47,686 nucleotides of DNA from a virus, in IMG/VR virus record IMGVR_UViG_3300020451_000311, positions 1 to 47,686 of that record; one strand, 5' to 3'. Position 1 is the first letter of the stretch, and each line of letters begins with the position of its first letter. Of the stretch, positions 1 through 10,700 are shown piece after piece. The notes beneath the pieces are model-generated. The model was not told where the DNA came from. It made no database searches and worked only from the letters and a program-made list of their open reading frames with translations. The position numbers and the translations under genes were made by a program.

Positions 1-28
1 TACGACGCATAATAATTTAAATTAACTA

Positions 29-49
29 GGTGGGGGTATTACCCCCACC
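29..49. other. GC-rich perfect stem-loop upstream of the tail chaperone gene
   Basis: A 9-bp perfect stem (GGTGGGGGT pairing with ACCCCCACC) closes a 3-nt loop and stands out in AT-rich sequence. No run of T follows on the + strand, so it is not a standard intrinsic terminator. It lies before the ribosome binding site (AAGAGGA, 56-62) of the next gene. It may stabilise or partly end the transcript of the gene to the left, which by lambda order would be the major tail protein, but that gene is outside the window. Confidence 0.5.
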
Positions 50-69
50 ACACTTAAGAGGATAAAACA

Positions 70-501
70 TTGGAACAGCAAAACAAACAACCTATATCAC
101 TAGCGAGTCTTTTAACTCCTAGCAAAACGGTAAGCGTTGAATATCCTAGCAAACCAGGATTTTCAGTCGAGTTAACCTATCTCGCAAGAGAAGAGTTAAT
201 TAAATTGAGAAATAGATGTGTTTCTCAAAAACTAAACAGAAAAACTAGAGCATTTGAAGAAACTCTAGATGAAGAAAAATTTTTAGTCGAGTATTGTAAA
301 GCAGTCATAAAGGGGTGGACAGGCTTAAAATATTCTTACCTCGAAGAACTTCTATTGGTGGATATTAGTAAACTCAACCCAGATGATGAGTTACCGTACA
401 ATCAAGACAATGCAGAAACATTAATGAAAAATGCTTCTGACTTTGACACTTGGTTGACTGAAACTGTTAGTGAACTAGAAAATTTCACGAAAGTCAAGTA
501 G
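70..501 (+). CDS. Tail assembly chaperone, lambda gpG-like
   Basis: This 143-aa protein sits directly before the tape measure gene, where lambda-like phages encode the G/GT chaperones that coat the tape measure during tail tube assembly. The start is TTG at 70, supported by AAGAGGA 7 nt upstream. Near its 3' end the frame runs into a slippery heptamer (A AAT TTC, 480-486) followed by a hairpin, and the -1 frame stays open to 899. The short form would be made by normal termination at 501 and a long 276-aa form by frameshifting. Sequence similarity to known gpG is not obvious by eye; the call rests on position, size and the frameshift signal. Confidence 0.8.
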   Translation: MEQQNKQPISLASLLTPSKTVSVEYPSKPGFSVELTYLAREELIKLRNRCVSQKLNRKTRAFEETLDEEKFLVEYCKAVIKGWTGLKYSYLEELLLVDISKLNPDDELPYNQDNAETLMKNASDFDTWLTETVSELENFTKVK

Positions 502-524
502 AAAGAGTTCTAGTACTACTTGAC
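480..524 (+). promoter_or_regulatory. Programmed -1 ribosomal frameshift signal
   Basis: The heptamer A AAT TTC at 480-486 fits the canonical X XXY YYZ pattern in the zero frame of the chaperone gene. A 6-nt spacer (487-492) is followed by a perfect 9-bp stem, 493-501 (GTCAAGTAG) with 516-524 (CTACTTGAC), and a 14-nt loop. The zero-frame stop TAG (499-501) lies in the 5' arm of the stem. The -1 frame is open without interruption from the slip site to 899. Slip site, spacer length and stem match the known architecture of tail chaperone frameshifts. Confidence 0.88.
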
Positions 525-899
525 AGACAGTACAAAGAAGGCGCTCTATCTGTTGACGCATATTTAAGTATATGCGAACAGAGAGGGATTGAACCTGACC
601 CGAATAATATGCCACCTGAATTTAGTGATTACCCGCACGAAGTTCAAGTGGCATTTTTAATATATAGTATGCTACCTGACAGATGGGACGGAATGAGTGG
701 CATGAACTTTGGGAAAGACTATTCAGCACTTGGAACTATGCTAGAAGTTTATGATGTACCTACGAAAGATAGGGCATTAACTATGTATTTACTAAAACAA
801 ATAGAAATACGAAAAGTAGAAGCAGATAACAAAGAGTCTAAACGCAGACAAGAGGCCGAAAAACGAAAAAATAAGGCGCAGTTACCGAAGAAAAAATAA
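486..899 (+). CDS. Frameshift extension of the tail chaperone, lambda gpT-like
   Basis: This frame is open from the slip site to TAA at 897-899, and an internal ATG occurs at 609. It is most likely translated as the C-terminal half of a 276-aa fusion: 139 residues from the upstream frame, then 137 from here. In lambda the T part recruits the tape measure protein. The C-terminus is very basic and charged (Lys/Arg/Glu-rich over the last 35 residues). The stop overlaps the ATG of the tape measure gene (899). Independent translation from ATG 609 (96 aa) is possible, but no convincing ribosome binding site precedes it. Confidence 0.8.
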   Translation, partial: HESQVERVLVLLDRQYKEGALSVDAYLSICEQRGIEPDPNNMPPEFSDYPHEVQVAFLIYSMLPDRWDGMSGMNFGKDYSALGTMLEVYDVPTKDRALTMYLLKQIEIRKVEADNKESKRRQEAEKRKNKAQLPKKK

Positions 900-3800
900 T
901 GGCAGGAAAAAAGATTGAAGTAGCATCATTTGTAATGAAGTTGTCAGATGGCAACACAATAGAGATGTATGCGAAGAAAAGTAAGAAAGCAAAGAAAGCC
1001 GCCGATGATATGGGGGATTCTCACAAGAAAGCCTCAGAGCATGTACACACTACTGACCGTAGACTAAAAGGTGCTTCACAACAATCATCAGGTGCTTCTA
1101 AAAACTTTTCAAAAATGGCACAGGGCATACAAGGTGGCCTTGTACCTGCCTATGCAACTTTAGCAGCAACACTCTTTGCTGTAGGAGCGGTATTTAGGGC
1201 TTTCCAAAATGCTGCGGACTTCCAAGCGTTACAAGCATCACAAGAAGCGTACGCTGCGTCTACTGGTATCATGTTGGGGACAGTTTCTAAATCACTTCAG
1301 GAAGCAACTGGACACCAACTTGACTTACAAAAAGCAGGTGCTTCAGCAGCCATCATGATTGCAAAAGGTTTTAATGTAGACCAGATAAACGAAGTAGCAC
1401 GAGCCTCCGTAGCAGCATCACAAGCACTTGGTAGAAACTTCGAAGACACATTCAATCGTATCGTTCAAGGTACAACAAAAGCAGAACCAGAACTATTAGA
1501 CGAACTCGGTATTACTCTGAGGCTAGAAACTGCGACTCAAAAATATGCAGATGCAGTTGGTAAAAACAGAGATGAGTTAACTACTTTTGAAAGGTCACAG
1601 GCAGTTTTAAATGAAACCTTACGACAAGCAGAAGAAAACTTTGGTGCTGTCGCAGGTAGAGTTCCTGTTAATGCTTTCAACAAGTTAGGAGCAGTGATGA
1701 CTGACTTGATTATGAGTTTTCAACAGATTATGGCTCCATTAGCAAACTTCTTTGCAAATATTCTAGGTAATAATGTCCTAGCAGCAGTTGCTGCTCTAGG
1801 TCTTTTTGCTTCAAGTATTCTCTCACAAGTTTTACCTTCTATGGGTGAAATGCAAGCAAGTTTAAACGAGTTTGAAAATAAACATAACTCAGCATACGAA
1901 GCGGCTAAAACAGACTTAGAAGAATACAGACAAGCACAAAACAGAGCAAAACAATCTTTACAACAGCAACAAGCCTCAGGAGCAGCAGGTGTAAAATCAG
2001 GTGCTGCGGCTATGACAAAGGCAGGGTCCAAATCTCCTGTACTAGAAAGGTTTGGAAGTGGAGAGGCAACTGGAACAGATAAAGCAAACTTAGATAAAGC
2101 ACTTAGGTCAGCAGAGAATCAATATAGAAAACACGGAAAAATAAAAAGAGGTATCTTTAAAAATACAGATATTGCAATAGTTAGAAGTATGAAAACTTCC
2201 TTTGACCAAATGAATGTAAAACAACAAACATTTGGTATGCAAATGAAAGCGGGAATGAAAAAAATATCACTTGGTTGGAAAGTAATGACAGTTAAGATGA
2301 AAATGGGTTTCCAGACAACAATGGCTGCCTCTGGTAGAGCCATGCTTAGTTTCTCAAACTTTGCTAATAAAGTTATGGGTAAAGCAGGGGTCATTGGTAT
2401 ACTTATTATGTTATTCCAAGTTATCATGGGCATGGTAAATAATATTGATAAGGTAATTGTTTCTGTCTTTAGAGGTGTTGGACACTTTATTGACTTCATA
2501 CTAGCAGGTGTTGTAAAACTACTTGAAATGATTAGAGGTGTAGCAAGATTAATGGGTCTTTCTGGAGATGCAGTACAAAGTGCAATAGATGCTGTTAACT
2601 CTCTCGATATGTCTGATACACTGGGAGAGATAGGACAAGGATTTGCCGATGCAACAGGTGCAACAGAGTTTGGAACTTCAAGAAGAGAAGGTGCTGCAGC
2701 AAATGATAGATTCAATCAATCTTTAGATTTAACAAAAGAAAAAATGGAAGGCATAAATAATCTTATTGCAGAACAAACAAAAAGAGAAAAAGAAGGTAAA
2801 GAACTTTCTGCTATGAAACAAGCAGAATTCCAAGCAAACGCAGTTAGCACATCTGGTATTTTAGGCGAGATATCAAGACTACAGTCAATGGCAACCGCCA
2901 CTAAGTCAGATGCAGCAGGTGGAGGTGCCTTATATACTAAAGAACAGATTGCAGAACAAAAGAGAGCAGTACAAGGACTATTTGATGAACTTAAGAAAAT
3001 AGTTCCAGGACTAGAAGACTTTGGTGATGTTATGTCAATGGACTCAGATGCACTAAATACTTTTATTCTTCAAACAACAAACGCAGGACAAGGACTAAAA
3101 ACATTAGACCAAGTATTAGAAAGTACAATGAGTAGGAGAGCAGAAAGTGCAAAAGGATTAGCAAGTAGTTACTTTGATAAAGAAGTAAAAGATATGAAGA
3201 TAGCACAAAATGCTTTATCAGCAATGACAGACCAGACTGGAATGGTAAGTGATGCAGAGGCTACAAAACTCGCAACTATACTTGGTGTGTCAGAAGATGT
3301 AATTAAAGGCTCATCAATTAAAGATGTACTAGCAATGGTAAATGCTCAAGTTACACAAACAGAAGGAATCATCACAGCACAAAGACAATTAGTAATGAGT
3401 CAATTAGGTACAAAACTTTCTACTGCAAAATTAGGAAGTAGAAAAGATGCAGCCGCAGTAAAAATGAAAGAACAGATAAAAATAGTTGAACTTACCAATG
3501 CAGAACAGGCTATTAAAAATAAAATCACTGAATTAGAAGATAAAGGTAAAACTTTAAAAGGCGAACAAAAAATAGCAAATGATGAACTCATAAAGCAAGA
3601 AGACTTGAGATTAAAAATTGCACAAGAACAATCAAAAGCATACAAAGATTCAACAACAACAGCATTTAAACTTCAACAAACCTTTGCAACAGGTCTTGAA
3701 AAAATGTTTGCAGATATAGCAACAGGGGCTGCTACGGCTAAAGAGGCATTTAAATCTTTAGCAACATTAGTACTACAACAATTAGTAAAAATAGCAGCAC

Positions 3801-4189
3801 AACAAGCCGCTATGGCAACTCTAAATATGATGGGCTTTGGATTAGGAATGGCAAATGGTGGAGTTATACCAATGGCAAAAGGAGGATATACAAGAGGATA
3901 TCGTTCTGGAGGTATAGCAACATCACCAACTGTTTTAGTAGGAGAAGGCAGATATAACGAAGCAGTAGTACCTTTACCAGATGGAAGAAGTATTCCAGTT
4001 GAGATGCATGGTGGTGGAAATAGTGTTATTGTAAATGTAAATGTAAACGGACAAGGCACACAAGTAACAGGTAATGGTGGACCGAATATGGAAGCCATGG
4101 GTAAAGCAATAGCAGCACTTGTACAGAAAGAAATGGTAGAACAACAAAGACCAGGCGGAGTATTAAGTCCGTATGGAGGTACTTCATAA
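899..4189 (+). CDS. Tail tape measure protein, lambda gpH-like
   Basis: At 1096 aa this is the expected length ruler of a long tail. The N-terminus is Lys/Ala-rich and helical. Hydrophobic segments lie near residues 81-101, 288-311, 494-515 and 519-546, as in tape measure proteins that later enter the cell envelope. Long Glu/Lys/Gln-rich helical stretches fill residues 650-980. The C-terminal part from about residue 985 has the Gly-rich block with GGVIPMAKGG and LVGEGRYNEAVVPLPDGR, typical of lambda-family tape measures. It overlaps the next gene by one base. Tail length is set by this protein, so its size suggests a tail of roughly lambda scale or a little longer. Confidence 0.95.
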   Translation: MAGKKIEVASFVMKLSDGNTIEMYAKKSKKAKKAADDMGDSHKKASEHVHTTDRRLKGASQQSSGASKNFSKMAQGIQGGLVPAYATLAATLFAVGAVFRAFQNAADFQALQASQEAYAASTGIMLGTVSKSLQEATGHQLDLQKAGASAAIMIAKGFNVDQINEVARASVAASQALGRNFEDTFNRIVQGTTKAEPELLDELGITLRLETATQKYADAVGKNRDELTTFERSQAVLNETLRQAEENFGAVAGRVPVNAFNKLGAVMTDLIMSFQQIMAPLANFFANILGNNVLAAVAALGLFASSILSQVLPSMGEMQASLNEFENKHNSAYEAAKTDLEEYRQAQNRAKQSLQQQQASGAAGVKSGAAAMTKAGSKSPVLERFGSGEATGTDKANLDKALRSAENQYRKHGKIKRGIFKNTDIAIVRSMKTSFDQMNVKQQTFGMQMKAGMKKISLGWKVMTVKMKMGFQTTMAASGRAMLSFSNFANKVMGKAGVIGILIMLFQVIMGMVNNIDKVIVSVFRGVGHFIDFILAGVVKLLEMIRGVARLMGLSGDAVQSAIDAVNSLDMSDTLGEIGQGFADATGATEFGTSRREGAAANDRFNQSLDLTKEKMEGINNLIAEQTKREKEGKELSAMKQAEFQANAVSTSGILGEISRLQSMATATKSDAAGGGALYTKEQIAEQKRAVQGLFDELKKIVPGLEDFGDVMSMDSDALNTFILQTTNAGQGLKTLDQVLESTMSRRAESAKGLASSYFDKEVKDMKIAQNALSAMTDQTGMVSDAEATKLATILGVSEDVIKGSSIKDVLAMVNAQVTQTEGIITAQRQLVMSQLGTKLSTAKLGSRKDAAAVKMKEQIKIVELTNAEQAIKNKITELEDKGKTLKGEQKIANDELIKQEDLRLKIAQEQSKAYKDSTTTAFKLQQTFATGLEKMFADIATGAATAKEAFKSLATLVLQQLVKIAAQQAAMATLNMMGFGLGMANGGVIPMAKGGYTRGYRSGGIATSPTVLVGEGRYNEAVVPLPDGRSIPVEMHGGGNSVIVNVNVNGQGTQVTGNGGPNMEAMGKAIAALVQKEMVEQQRPGGVLSPYGGTS

Positions 4190-4572
4190 TGGCAATAGGA
4201 TTCACGACATCATCTAGTTTTGGAAGTAGAGCAGTAGTACCTGATAAAGGTATGTCCGCACCATATAAACCAAGAGTTCTTGTAGCAAAGTTTGGAGATG
4301 GATATGAACAAAGAGTTAGAGATGGAATAAATAATGTTCAAAGAACTTTCTCAGTAACTTTTAAAAATCAACCAAAAGCAATCATTGACGACATTGCAGG
4401 ATACTTCAATAGTCTTGGTGGAGTCGATAACTTTAGTTTCACTATACCTGACTCAAACGAATCAGGTAGCGAAGAAACATTAAAAGTAGTATGCGATACG
4501 TGGAGCAAAACTTATTCATACGACGAATTTTATAATTTAACAGCAACACTAAGAGAAGTATTCGAGTCATGA
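4189..4572 (+). CDS. Minor tail protein, lambda gpM-like
   Basis: This 127-aa protein has the length and pattern of the lambda gpM family of tail tip proteins (FGDGYEQR near residue 37, then a series of beta strands). It follows the tape measure gene and overlaps the gpL-like gene by 4 nt, the lambda order H-M-L. It is expected to be part of the tail tip complex that starts tube polymerisation. Nothing looks truncated. Confidence 0.85.
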   Translation: MAIGFTTSSSFGSRAVVPDKGMSAPYKPRVLVAKFGDGYEQRVRDGINNVQRTFSVTFKNQPKAIIDDIAGYFNSLGGVDNFSFTIPDSNESGSEETLKVVCDTWSKTYSYDEFYNLTATLREVFES

Positions 4573-6128
4573 GCAACGTAAATTTACACACTGATTTTCA
4601 AACATTAGTACCCAGTTCTGGTGGAGTTACTGACGGAAATGCTCTTGTAACTGTATTCGAAGTAGAACTAAAAGATATTGGTGGAACAGGGGTAGATAAA
4701 CTTTATTTTCACAATGATTCTACTTCTTCAGGCGGAAATATTCAATGGTACAGTCTAATCAATGAAACAAATTACGGGTCAACTACATCTTCCGACTATC
4801 AACAAGTTTCTTATACTGCCTTTCCAGTCGAAGCCGATGGTTTTGAATATAAAGGAACAGGCTCCCTCCCAAGACCCACAATCAAGTTCGCAAACATAAA
4901 CGCATATTGGAATACTTATCTTACTAACTTCGATGGCCTATTAGGAGCGAAAGTTATTCGTAGAAAAACACTTCGTAAGTACTTAACAACAAATCCGCCT
5001 GTAGAGTTGAATAGAGAAATTTATTACATAGAAAGAAAAGCATCTGAAAACGGTGTGGAAATTTCATTTGAGTTAGCAAGTGCGTTTGATGTGGAAAAGG
5101 TTAAATTACCCCGAAGAACCGTAATCGCTGCCCGTTGTCCGTGGAAGTATCAAGATACTGACCAAGGAGGTTGTGATTGGCCAAACGATAACGAGTTTAC
5201 TATCAATGGAGTGGCTTATATATTATACTTTGATAAAGAGAATACACAAATAACTTTAGATACTACTGATTCATCATATACTGAAAATACTTATAATTAC
5301 TGGGGATTACAAAATACTCAATCTAATAGAACGACAAGTTTGTATGCAGCCAAGTCTTATGCAGTAGACCAGTATGCAGAATATCAAAGACCAGTAGGAG
5401 ATTTATTTACAATAACAAGTATTACAAATAATACAAATGCAACAGTTTATGAATTATCAACTTCAGCACATGGTATAACAGTAGGTGACTATGTAATTGC
5501 AAAAAGCACTACTAATTATGACTATAAACAAGTTCCACTTTATGTTACAGCAGTAAGTGGAGCAAATATAACAGTTGAAGATGATAATAGTGCAACTGGT
5601 TCTTATACAGCAAGTTCAGGATTTTTACAACTTACTAGGCGCACATTGTTCCGATGTATAGCCGCACACAGTATCGCCACAAGTGATTCAGTAGATGATT
5701 TAATCAGACCGACTAATATATCTTACTGGAAACGAGGCGATATCTGTGGTAAGACTTTAGATTCTTGTAAAACAAGATATGGACATAGACCTGAAGTAGG
5801 TGGTTCGCTAATAACTGTACAAGCAGCAATAAATACTACTACCGGATTACGACAAGTAGGCTCAGGTTACTCTAGTGCACCTACGGTTACTGTTTCTGGT
5901 GGGGGCGGCTCAGGAGCAGCCGTAACAGCAAATCTTTCAGGTGGAACAGTAACAACTTATACAATTACAAATGCTGGAAGTGGATACACTTCTAATCCAA
6001 CAATAACTGTATCAGGTGGCGGTGGCTCAGGAGCAGTCGCATATGCAAACATTTATAACCCAGTCAATTTACCGAATAGCAATGTATCATTACCATTCGG
6101 TGGCTTCCCAGGAGCGGCATTATATTAA
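4569..6128 (+). CDS. Minor tail protein, lambda gpL-like, probable iron-sulfur protein
   Basis: The N-terminal 200 residues and the cysteine pattern fit lambda gpL, a tail tip protein that coordinates an iron-sulfur cluster through four cysteines. Here Cys190 and Cys202 form the first pair (RCPW and GGCDWP) and Cys393 and Cys400 the second ([14 protein letters not shown]). About 190 residues separate the pairs, far more than in lambda, and this insert looks like an extra beta-rich domain. The C-terminal part contains two Gly-rich repeats, near residues 432-452 and 470-490 ([20 protein letters not shown]). The protein ends with [12 protein letters not shown], as gpL-type proteins do. Confidence 0.85.
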   Translation: MSNVNLHTDFQTLVPSSGGVTDGNALVTVFEVELKDIGGTGVDKLYFHNDSTSSGGNIQWYSLINETNYGSTTSSDYQQVSYTAFPVEADGFEYKGTGSLPRPTIKFANINAYWNTYLTNFDGLLGAKVIRRKTLRKYLTTNPPVELNREIYYIERKASENGVEISFELASAFDVEKVKLPRRTVIAARCPWKYQDTDQGGCDWPNDNEFTINGVAYILYFDKENTQITLDTTDSSYTENTYNYWGLQNTQSNRTTSLYAAKSYAVDQYAEYQRPVGDLFTITSITNNTNATVYELSTSAHGITVGDYVIAKSTTNYDYKQVPLYVTAVSGANITVEDDNSATGSYTASSGFLQLTRRTLFRCIAAHSIATSDSVDDLIRPTNISYWKRGDICGKTLDSCKTRYGHRPEVGGSLITVQAAINTTTGLRQVGSGYSSAPTVTVSGGGGSGAAVTANLSGGTVTTYTITNAGSGYTSNPTITVSGGGGSGAVAYANIYNPVNLPNSNVSLPFGGFPGAALY

Positions 6129-6829
6129 TGATAGAATCAGTAGAACAAGAAATATTTGAATACATAGGAAGTAAGATACCAGAAGAAGCATGTGGTATTG
6201 TAGGTATTCGTAAAGGTAGAATGAAATTTTATCCAACAGAAAATCAAGCATTTGATAAACTAAATGACTTTGTAATCGACCCAAAAGATTATAGAGATAT
6301 AAATGCAGAATGTGATGTTGTTGGAATAGTACATAGTCACCCACATGGTGACTTAGAACCAAGTCCTTTAGATAGGGCTGCTTGTGATAGATTAGGTATA
6401 CCCTGGTATATATTTAACACACAAGACTATATTAAGTTAGACTCCAAGAATAAGATTCTACCATTGATAGGTAGACCATTTGTATTTGGAGCATATGACT
6501 GCTATACAATTATAAAAGATTATTTTGATACTATCGGTATACATATTAGAGAGTATCAGTACGAGTGGGAGTTCTGGGAAAGAGGACAAAACCTCTATGT
6601 AGAACACTACGAAAAAGAAGGATTTAAGAAAGTAACAGACGGAAGTCTAAAACCAAATGATGTCATATTGATGGCATTAAATAGTGAAGTAACAAACCAC
6701 GCGGGCGTCTATATGGGCAACTTTAAAATGTTACATCATGCACCAAGCAGATTATCTTGCAGAGATAATTACAATGGTATATGGAGAAACATTACAAGAA
6801 TGGTTGTTAGACATGAGAGTATGATATGA
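6128..6829 (+). CDS. Tail assembly protein, lambda gpK-like (JAMM plus NlpC/P60 domains)
   Basis: Two protease-type domains are visible. The N-terminal half has a complete JAMM zinc motif: Glu20, HSH at 69-71, Ser79 and Asp82, with the exact spacing HxH-x7-S-x2-D. The C-terminal half is NlpC/P60-like, with a candidate catalytic Cys125 (GAYDCYT) and His191 (NHAGVYMG). Lambda gpK has this same arrangement and is needed for tail tip assembly; the NlpC/P60 domain may also act on peptidoglycan at entry. It overlaps the gpI-like gene by 4 nt. Confidence 0.9.
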   Translation: MIESVEQEIFEYIGSKIPEEACGIVGIRKGRMKFYPTENQAFDKLNDFVIDPKDYRDINAECDVVGIVHSHPHGDLEPSPLDRAACDRLGIPWYIFNTQDYIKLDSKNKILPLIGRPFVFGAYDCYTIIKDYFDTIGIHIREYQYEWEFWERGQNLYVEHYEKEGFKKVTDGSLKPNDVILMALNSEVTNHAGVYMGNFKMLHHAPSRLSCRDNYNGIWRNITRMVVRHESMI

Positions 6830-7713
6830 GAAAAGTTTATTTAGAAGGAGTATTAGGGGATAAGTTCGGTCACGAATGGAACCTCGATGTTGCCTCGCCA
6901 ACAGAGGCGTTGCAGGCAATCGCTGTTCAACGACAGGGCTTTAAACAATATCTCATTGATGCAGCAGACAGTCTAGCATATGAAATTGTTTTTGGAGATA
7001 AAGAACTCAAAAAACCTGATGGAGTACAGACTGACTTGGATATCGTACACCCTGTCCCAGTTGGTATGCCTATGCACTTTGTACCTGTCGTAGAGGGGTC
7101 AAAAAGTAGAGGACTAGCAATTCTAACAGGTCTGGCACTTATAGCCGTCACGGGTGGTTTTGCTGGTTTTGGAGCCACTGGTTTCTTTGGAGGCACTGGT
7201 AATGCATTATCAGCAGGTATGGCACAAAACTCTGCAACAATGAAAGCACTAGCAGGAGGAGCGGAACTTGCGGCTACTGCAGGATTCTCAGGAGTAGGAT
7301 TCTTAGGAAGTCTGATGTCAGGTGTCGGTATGATGATGGTTGCAGGACAACTAATACAAATGCTTTCTCCACAACCAGACACAGGAGATGCAGAAGAAAG
7401 AGCAGAAAACTATTTATTTAGTGGAGCAGTAAACACAACAAGACAAGGTGGCCCTGTACCTTTAGTATACGGTAGAATATTAACAGGGTCTTCCACTATA
7501 TCTGCTTCGATATTTACGCAAACAGCGAGGTCAAAAGCAGGCGCTTCATCGAAGAGAAAATTAGTGGGTATTAGCAACTTTAGAACACCAGGGTCTAAGT
7601 ATGGACAAAATACTAATACAGGAAGTTACGGTCGTGGCGGCGGCGGCGGTGGCGGAGGCGGCGGTGGCGGCGGCCGAAATGATACAGGAATAGGACAAAC
7701 TCAAATTGAATAA
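6826..7713 (+). CDS. Tail assembly protein, lambda gpI-like
   Basis: The first 80 residues resemble the ubiquitin-like N-terminal domain of lambda gpI (KVYLEGVLGDKFG, then a pattern ending in HPVPVGMP). A long Gly/Ala-rich hydrophobic middle follows (about 90-185). The C-terminal part ends the recognised domain with GGPVPLVYGRILTGS, as in lambda gpI. The last 30 residues contain a run of 13 glycines, encoded at about 7637-7675 by mixed GGC/GGT/GGA codons. The gene overlaps J by 8 nt. The role is assembly of the tail tip. Confidence 0.85.
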   Translation: MRKVYLEGVLGDKFGHEWNLDVASPTEALQAIAVQRQGFKQYLIDAADSLAYEIVFGDKELKKPDGVQTDLDIVHPVPVGMPMHFVPVVEGSKSRGLAILTGLALIAVTGGFAGFGATGFFGGTGNALSAGMAQNSATMKALAGGAELAATAGFSGVGFLGSLMSGVGMMMVAGQLIQMLSPQPDTGDAEERAENYLFSGAVNTTRQGGPVPLVYGRILTGSSTISASIFTQTARSKAGASSKRKLVGISNFRTPGSKYGQNTNTGSYGRGGGGGGGGGGGGGRNDTGIGQTQIE

Positions 7714-10700
7714 GAAATTTAAACCAATAATAATCAGAGGATCCGGTGGAGGTAAAGGCGGAGGCGGAGGCTCGTCTTACGCTGCTGATGATAACTTATT
7801 TGCAAGACAGAGTGCAACTTTTATTGATGCCATAGCAGAAGGGCCAATCAAAGGATTAGTGCATGGCGATGCTTCTATTTTTATTGATGAAACAAGACTT
7901 AGAGATGTTGATTTAGCAACAGGTAATATTTCAAAGACTGCAAACTTTGATAACTTTGAAGTTGTAACTGCAAATGGATTAGCAAACCAAACACCAGATG
8001 GTAGATTCTTTGCAGAGTTTCCTACTGCAGCGATAGTAGAACAAAAGAGTGGAACAGTATTAAAAGATGGTGAACCACAATATTTTACTATTTCTAGTTC
8101 ACAGTTTGAAAAAAGAAATGCTGATTATCTAAAAGTTACAATCTTTACTAATGCTATGGTGCGATTAGTAAAAACAGGAAAGAAGAAAGGTGACCAACAC
8201 GAAACAAGTGTAAACTTTACAATTAAGTTAAGATATGTAAATAATGCAGGTACTACAAAAACTACAACCATGTTCAATACAGGTTTCAGAGGAAAGTGTA
8301 CTGCAAAATATGCTCATACTTTTGGTTTCAATATTGAAGATATAAAAGATGATGAAGGCATACTTGACTGGGCGATAGAAGTTACTAGATTGTCAACTTC
8401 TCCAAGTAGTGATGATGATAACCAGGTATCTAACGATATTTTCGTAGAGAGCATTGAAGCATCGATTGCTGACAAACTGGAATACCCTTTTACTGCATAT
8501 GTTGCTGGAAATATAGACGCAGAAAACTTCAATAGTATCCCCAAGCGTGGATATGAGATTGATGGTAAATTAATATCTGTACCAACAAACTATGTTCCTT
8601 GCGATTACGATGGCCTTAAGTTAACTGTCGCAAGCACAACAAGTTTCCAAACAGGAGAATCTATCTCTCAAGCAATCACAGCAAGTGCTCTAGGAGGCAC
8701 TAGAGATTCAAATACGAAGAAACAAACTGCAACTATAACAATCAATGGTGGGCACGGTCTTCCTGTAGGTAATATTGTTCAACTTACGGTGGCAGGAGCA
8801 TCGGTTAGTAACTACAATGGAACTTTTGATTGTATTGTAACAAGTACAACAAAGATAACATATGAAGTGCCCCTCGACTCAGAGGCTGCTGACTTAGCAG
8901 CAGTATCAGGTACAATTACAGTTTCTGTTGCAAGTATGGTTATTGATAAGATTGTTGGCTCAACTACTATCTATGTTAGAGGAAGAACAAGTACAAGAGA
9001 TGTACCAGTAACTGGAGGTACTATTACAGGAGCAACTTCTAGTGCAACTACAACAGTAAGTGCGGTAGATAAAATTTTTATTCCTGCTCATTACAGAAGA
9101 AGTCCAAGTACTGAAAAGATAACTACAACTGAACAAGATTGGGACGGTAGTTTCTATCAGTCATGGTCTAATAATCCTGCATGGATTCTTTATGATTTAA
9201 TGACTAACAAAAGATATGGATTAGGAAACTATATCACAGCAGCACAGATAAATAAATGGGAACTATTCGGTATTGGTAGATACTGTGATGAACTTGTTCC
9301 TGCAAACATACCAGCAGCAGACTTTTTATCACTATTTGCAACTAGTGACGCTAACTATATACCAAGTGGTAGCACAGGGTTACATGAACCAAGATTTGCT
9401 GCGAATGTAGTTTTACAAACAAAAGCAGAAGCATTTAAAGTTATCAGTGATTTAGCAAGTGTCATGAGAGGTATGATTGTATGGAAAAATGGAGAAGCAG
9501 TTGTTGTCCAAGATTCAGAAAAAGACCCTGTTTATCAGTTCTCAAATGGTAATGTTATAAATGGAGAGTTTGAATATGAAGGTAGCGCACTCAAATCTAG
9601 AAGTAATCAAGTTATTGTTACTTGGAATAACCCAAAAGATTTATACAGAAAAAGAGAAGAGTATGTTGAAAACGAAGAAGTATTACAATTAGATGATGAC
9701 TTTGTAAAACCTTCTAAATTAGTTGCTTTTGGTTGTACATCAAGAGGACAAGCAAGACGACTAGGTAAATGGAAGATGTTAAGTGAGAATCTTAACACTC
9801 AAACAGTAAGTTTTAAAACTTCTATTAATGCAAGTTTCTTACAGCCTGGTGATATTATTAATGTTCTTGATAAAAGAAAACAAGGTAAGTCATGGGGCGG
9901 AAGAATAAGTGCAGTAACAGACACAAATACTTTTACACTTGATAGAGAGTTTGCACTTGATTCTGGTTATGCAGTAAGTGATTATAAATTTAGTATTTCT
10001 TTTTCAGGACAAAAATGTTTACTTGCACAAGACTCTGCAACAATAGGAGGGTCTTCTTTTGTAAGAGGAGATATTATATCAGGTATAACTACTATTGAGG
10101 CTTCTCAAAAAATACAAGATGATAGCGGTAATACAGTATTTACACAGTTTACTCCATACAGTTATGTCGAAGAAAAAACTCTTGCAAGTATAGATGGAAC
10201 AAGTAATGGTAAAACAACTATTACTGTATCAGGTAACTATAGCACAGCACCAGTTGTTGACCAAATGTTTGTAGTACAAAGACCTTCATTAACGACTGGA
10301 AAAACAGAACAAGTAGCACAACAATTTAGAGTAATATCTTTAGCAGAAGATTCAAATATGGAATTTTCTATTACTGCACTAGAATATAACGCAACTAAGT
10401 TTGATAATGTTGATAAAAATGAACCAATCAAAGAATACAATACTTTGTTCTTACCAAACTCAGGAGATGCAGTTCCAAATGTAACAAAATTAAGAACATC
10501 TACAAGTCAAAGACTCTTGTCCGATGGTGTAAAAACAAATGTTTTAGATATCACATGGGAAGAGCCAAAGAACGCAGATGGAAGTTCTTATGCATTTGTA
10601 AGAGAGTATGTAGTTGAATACTCTATTGATAATGTAAAATTTTTAACAGCAGGTAGTACAACAGGCACAGACTTTGCACTAGAAGATGCAGTATCACAAA

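Noticed and set aside
2119-2715. 198-aa frame on the minus strand inside the tape measure gene
   Set aside because: Antisense shadow of a strongly supported gene; hydrophobic composition is the mirror of its codon usage.
6120-6362. 80-aa minus strand frame at the start of the gpK-like gene
   Set aside because: Antisense shadow of the JAMM domain, with no supporting signals.
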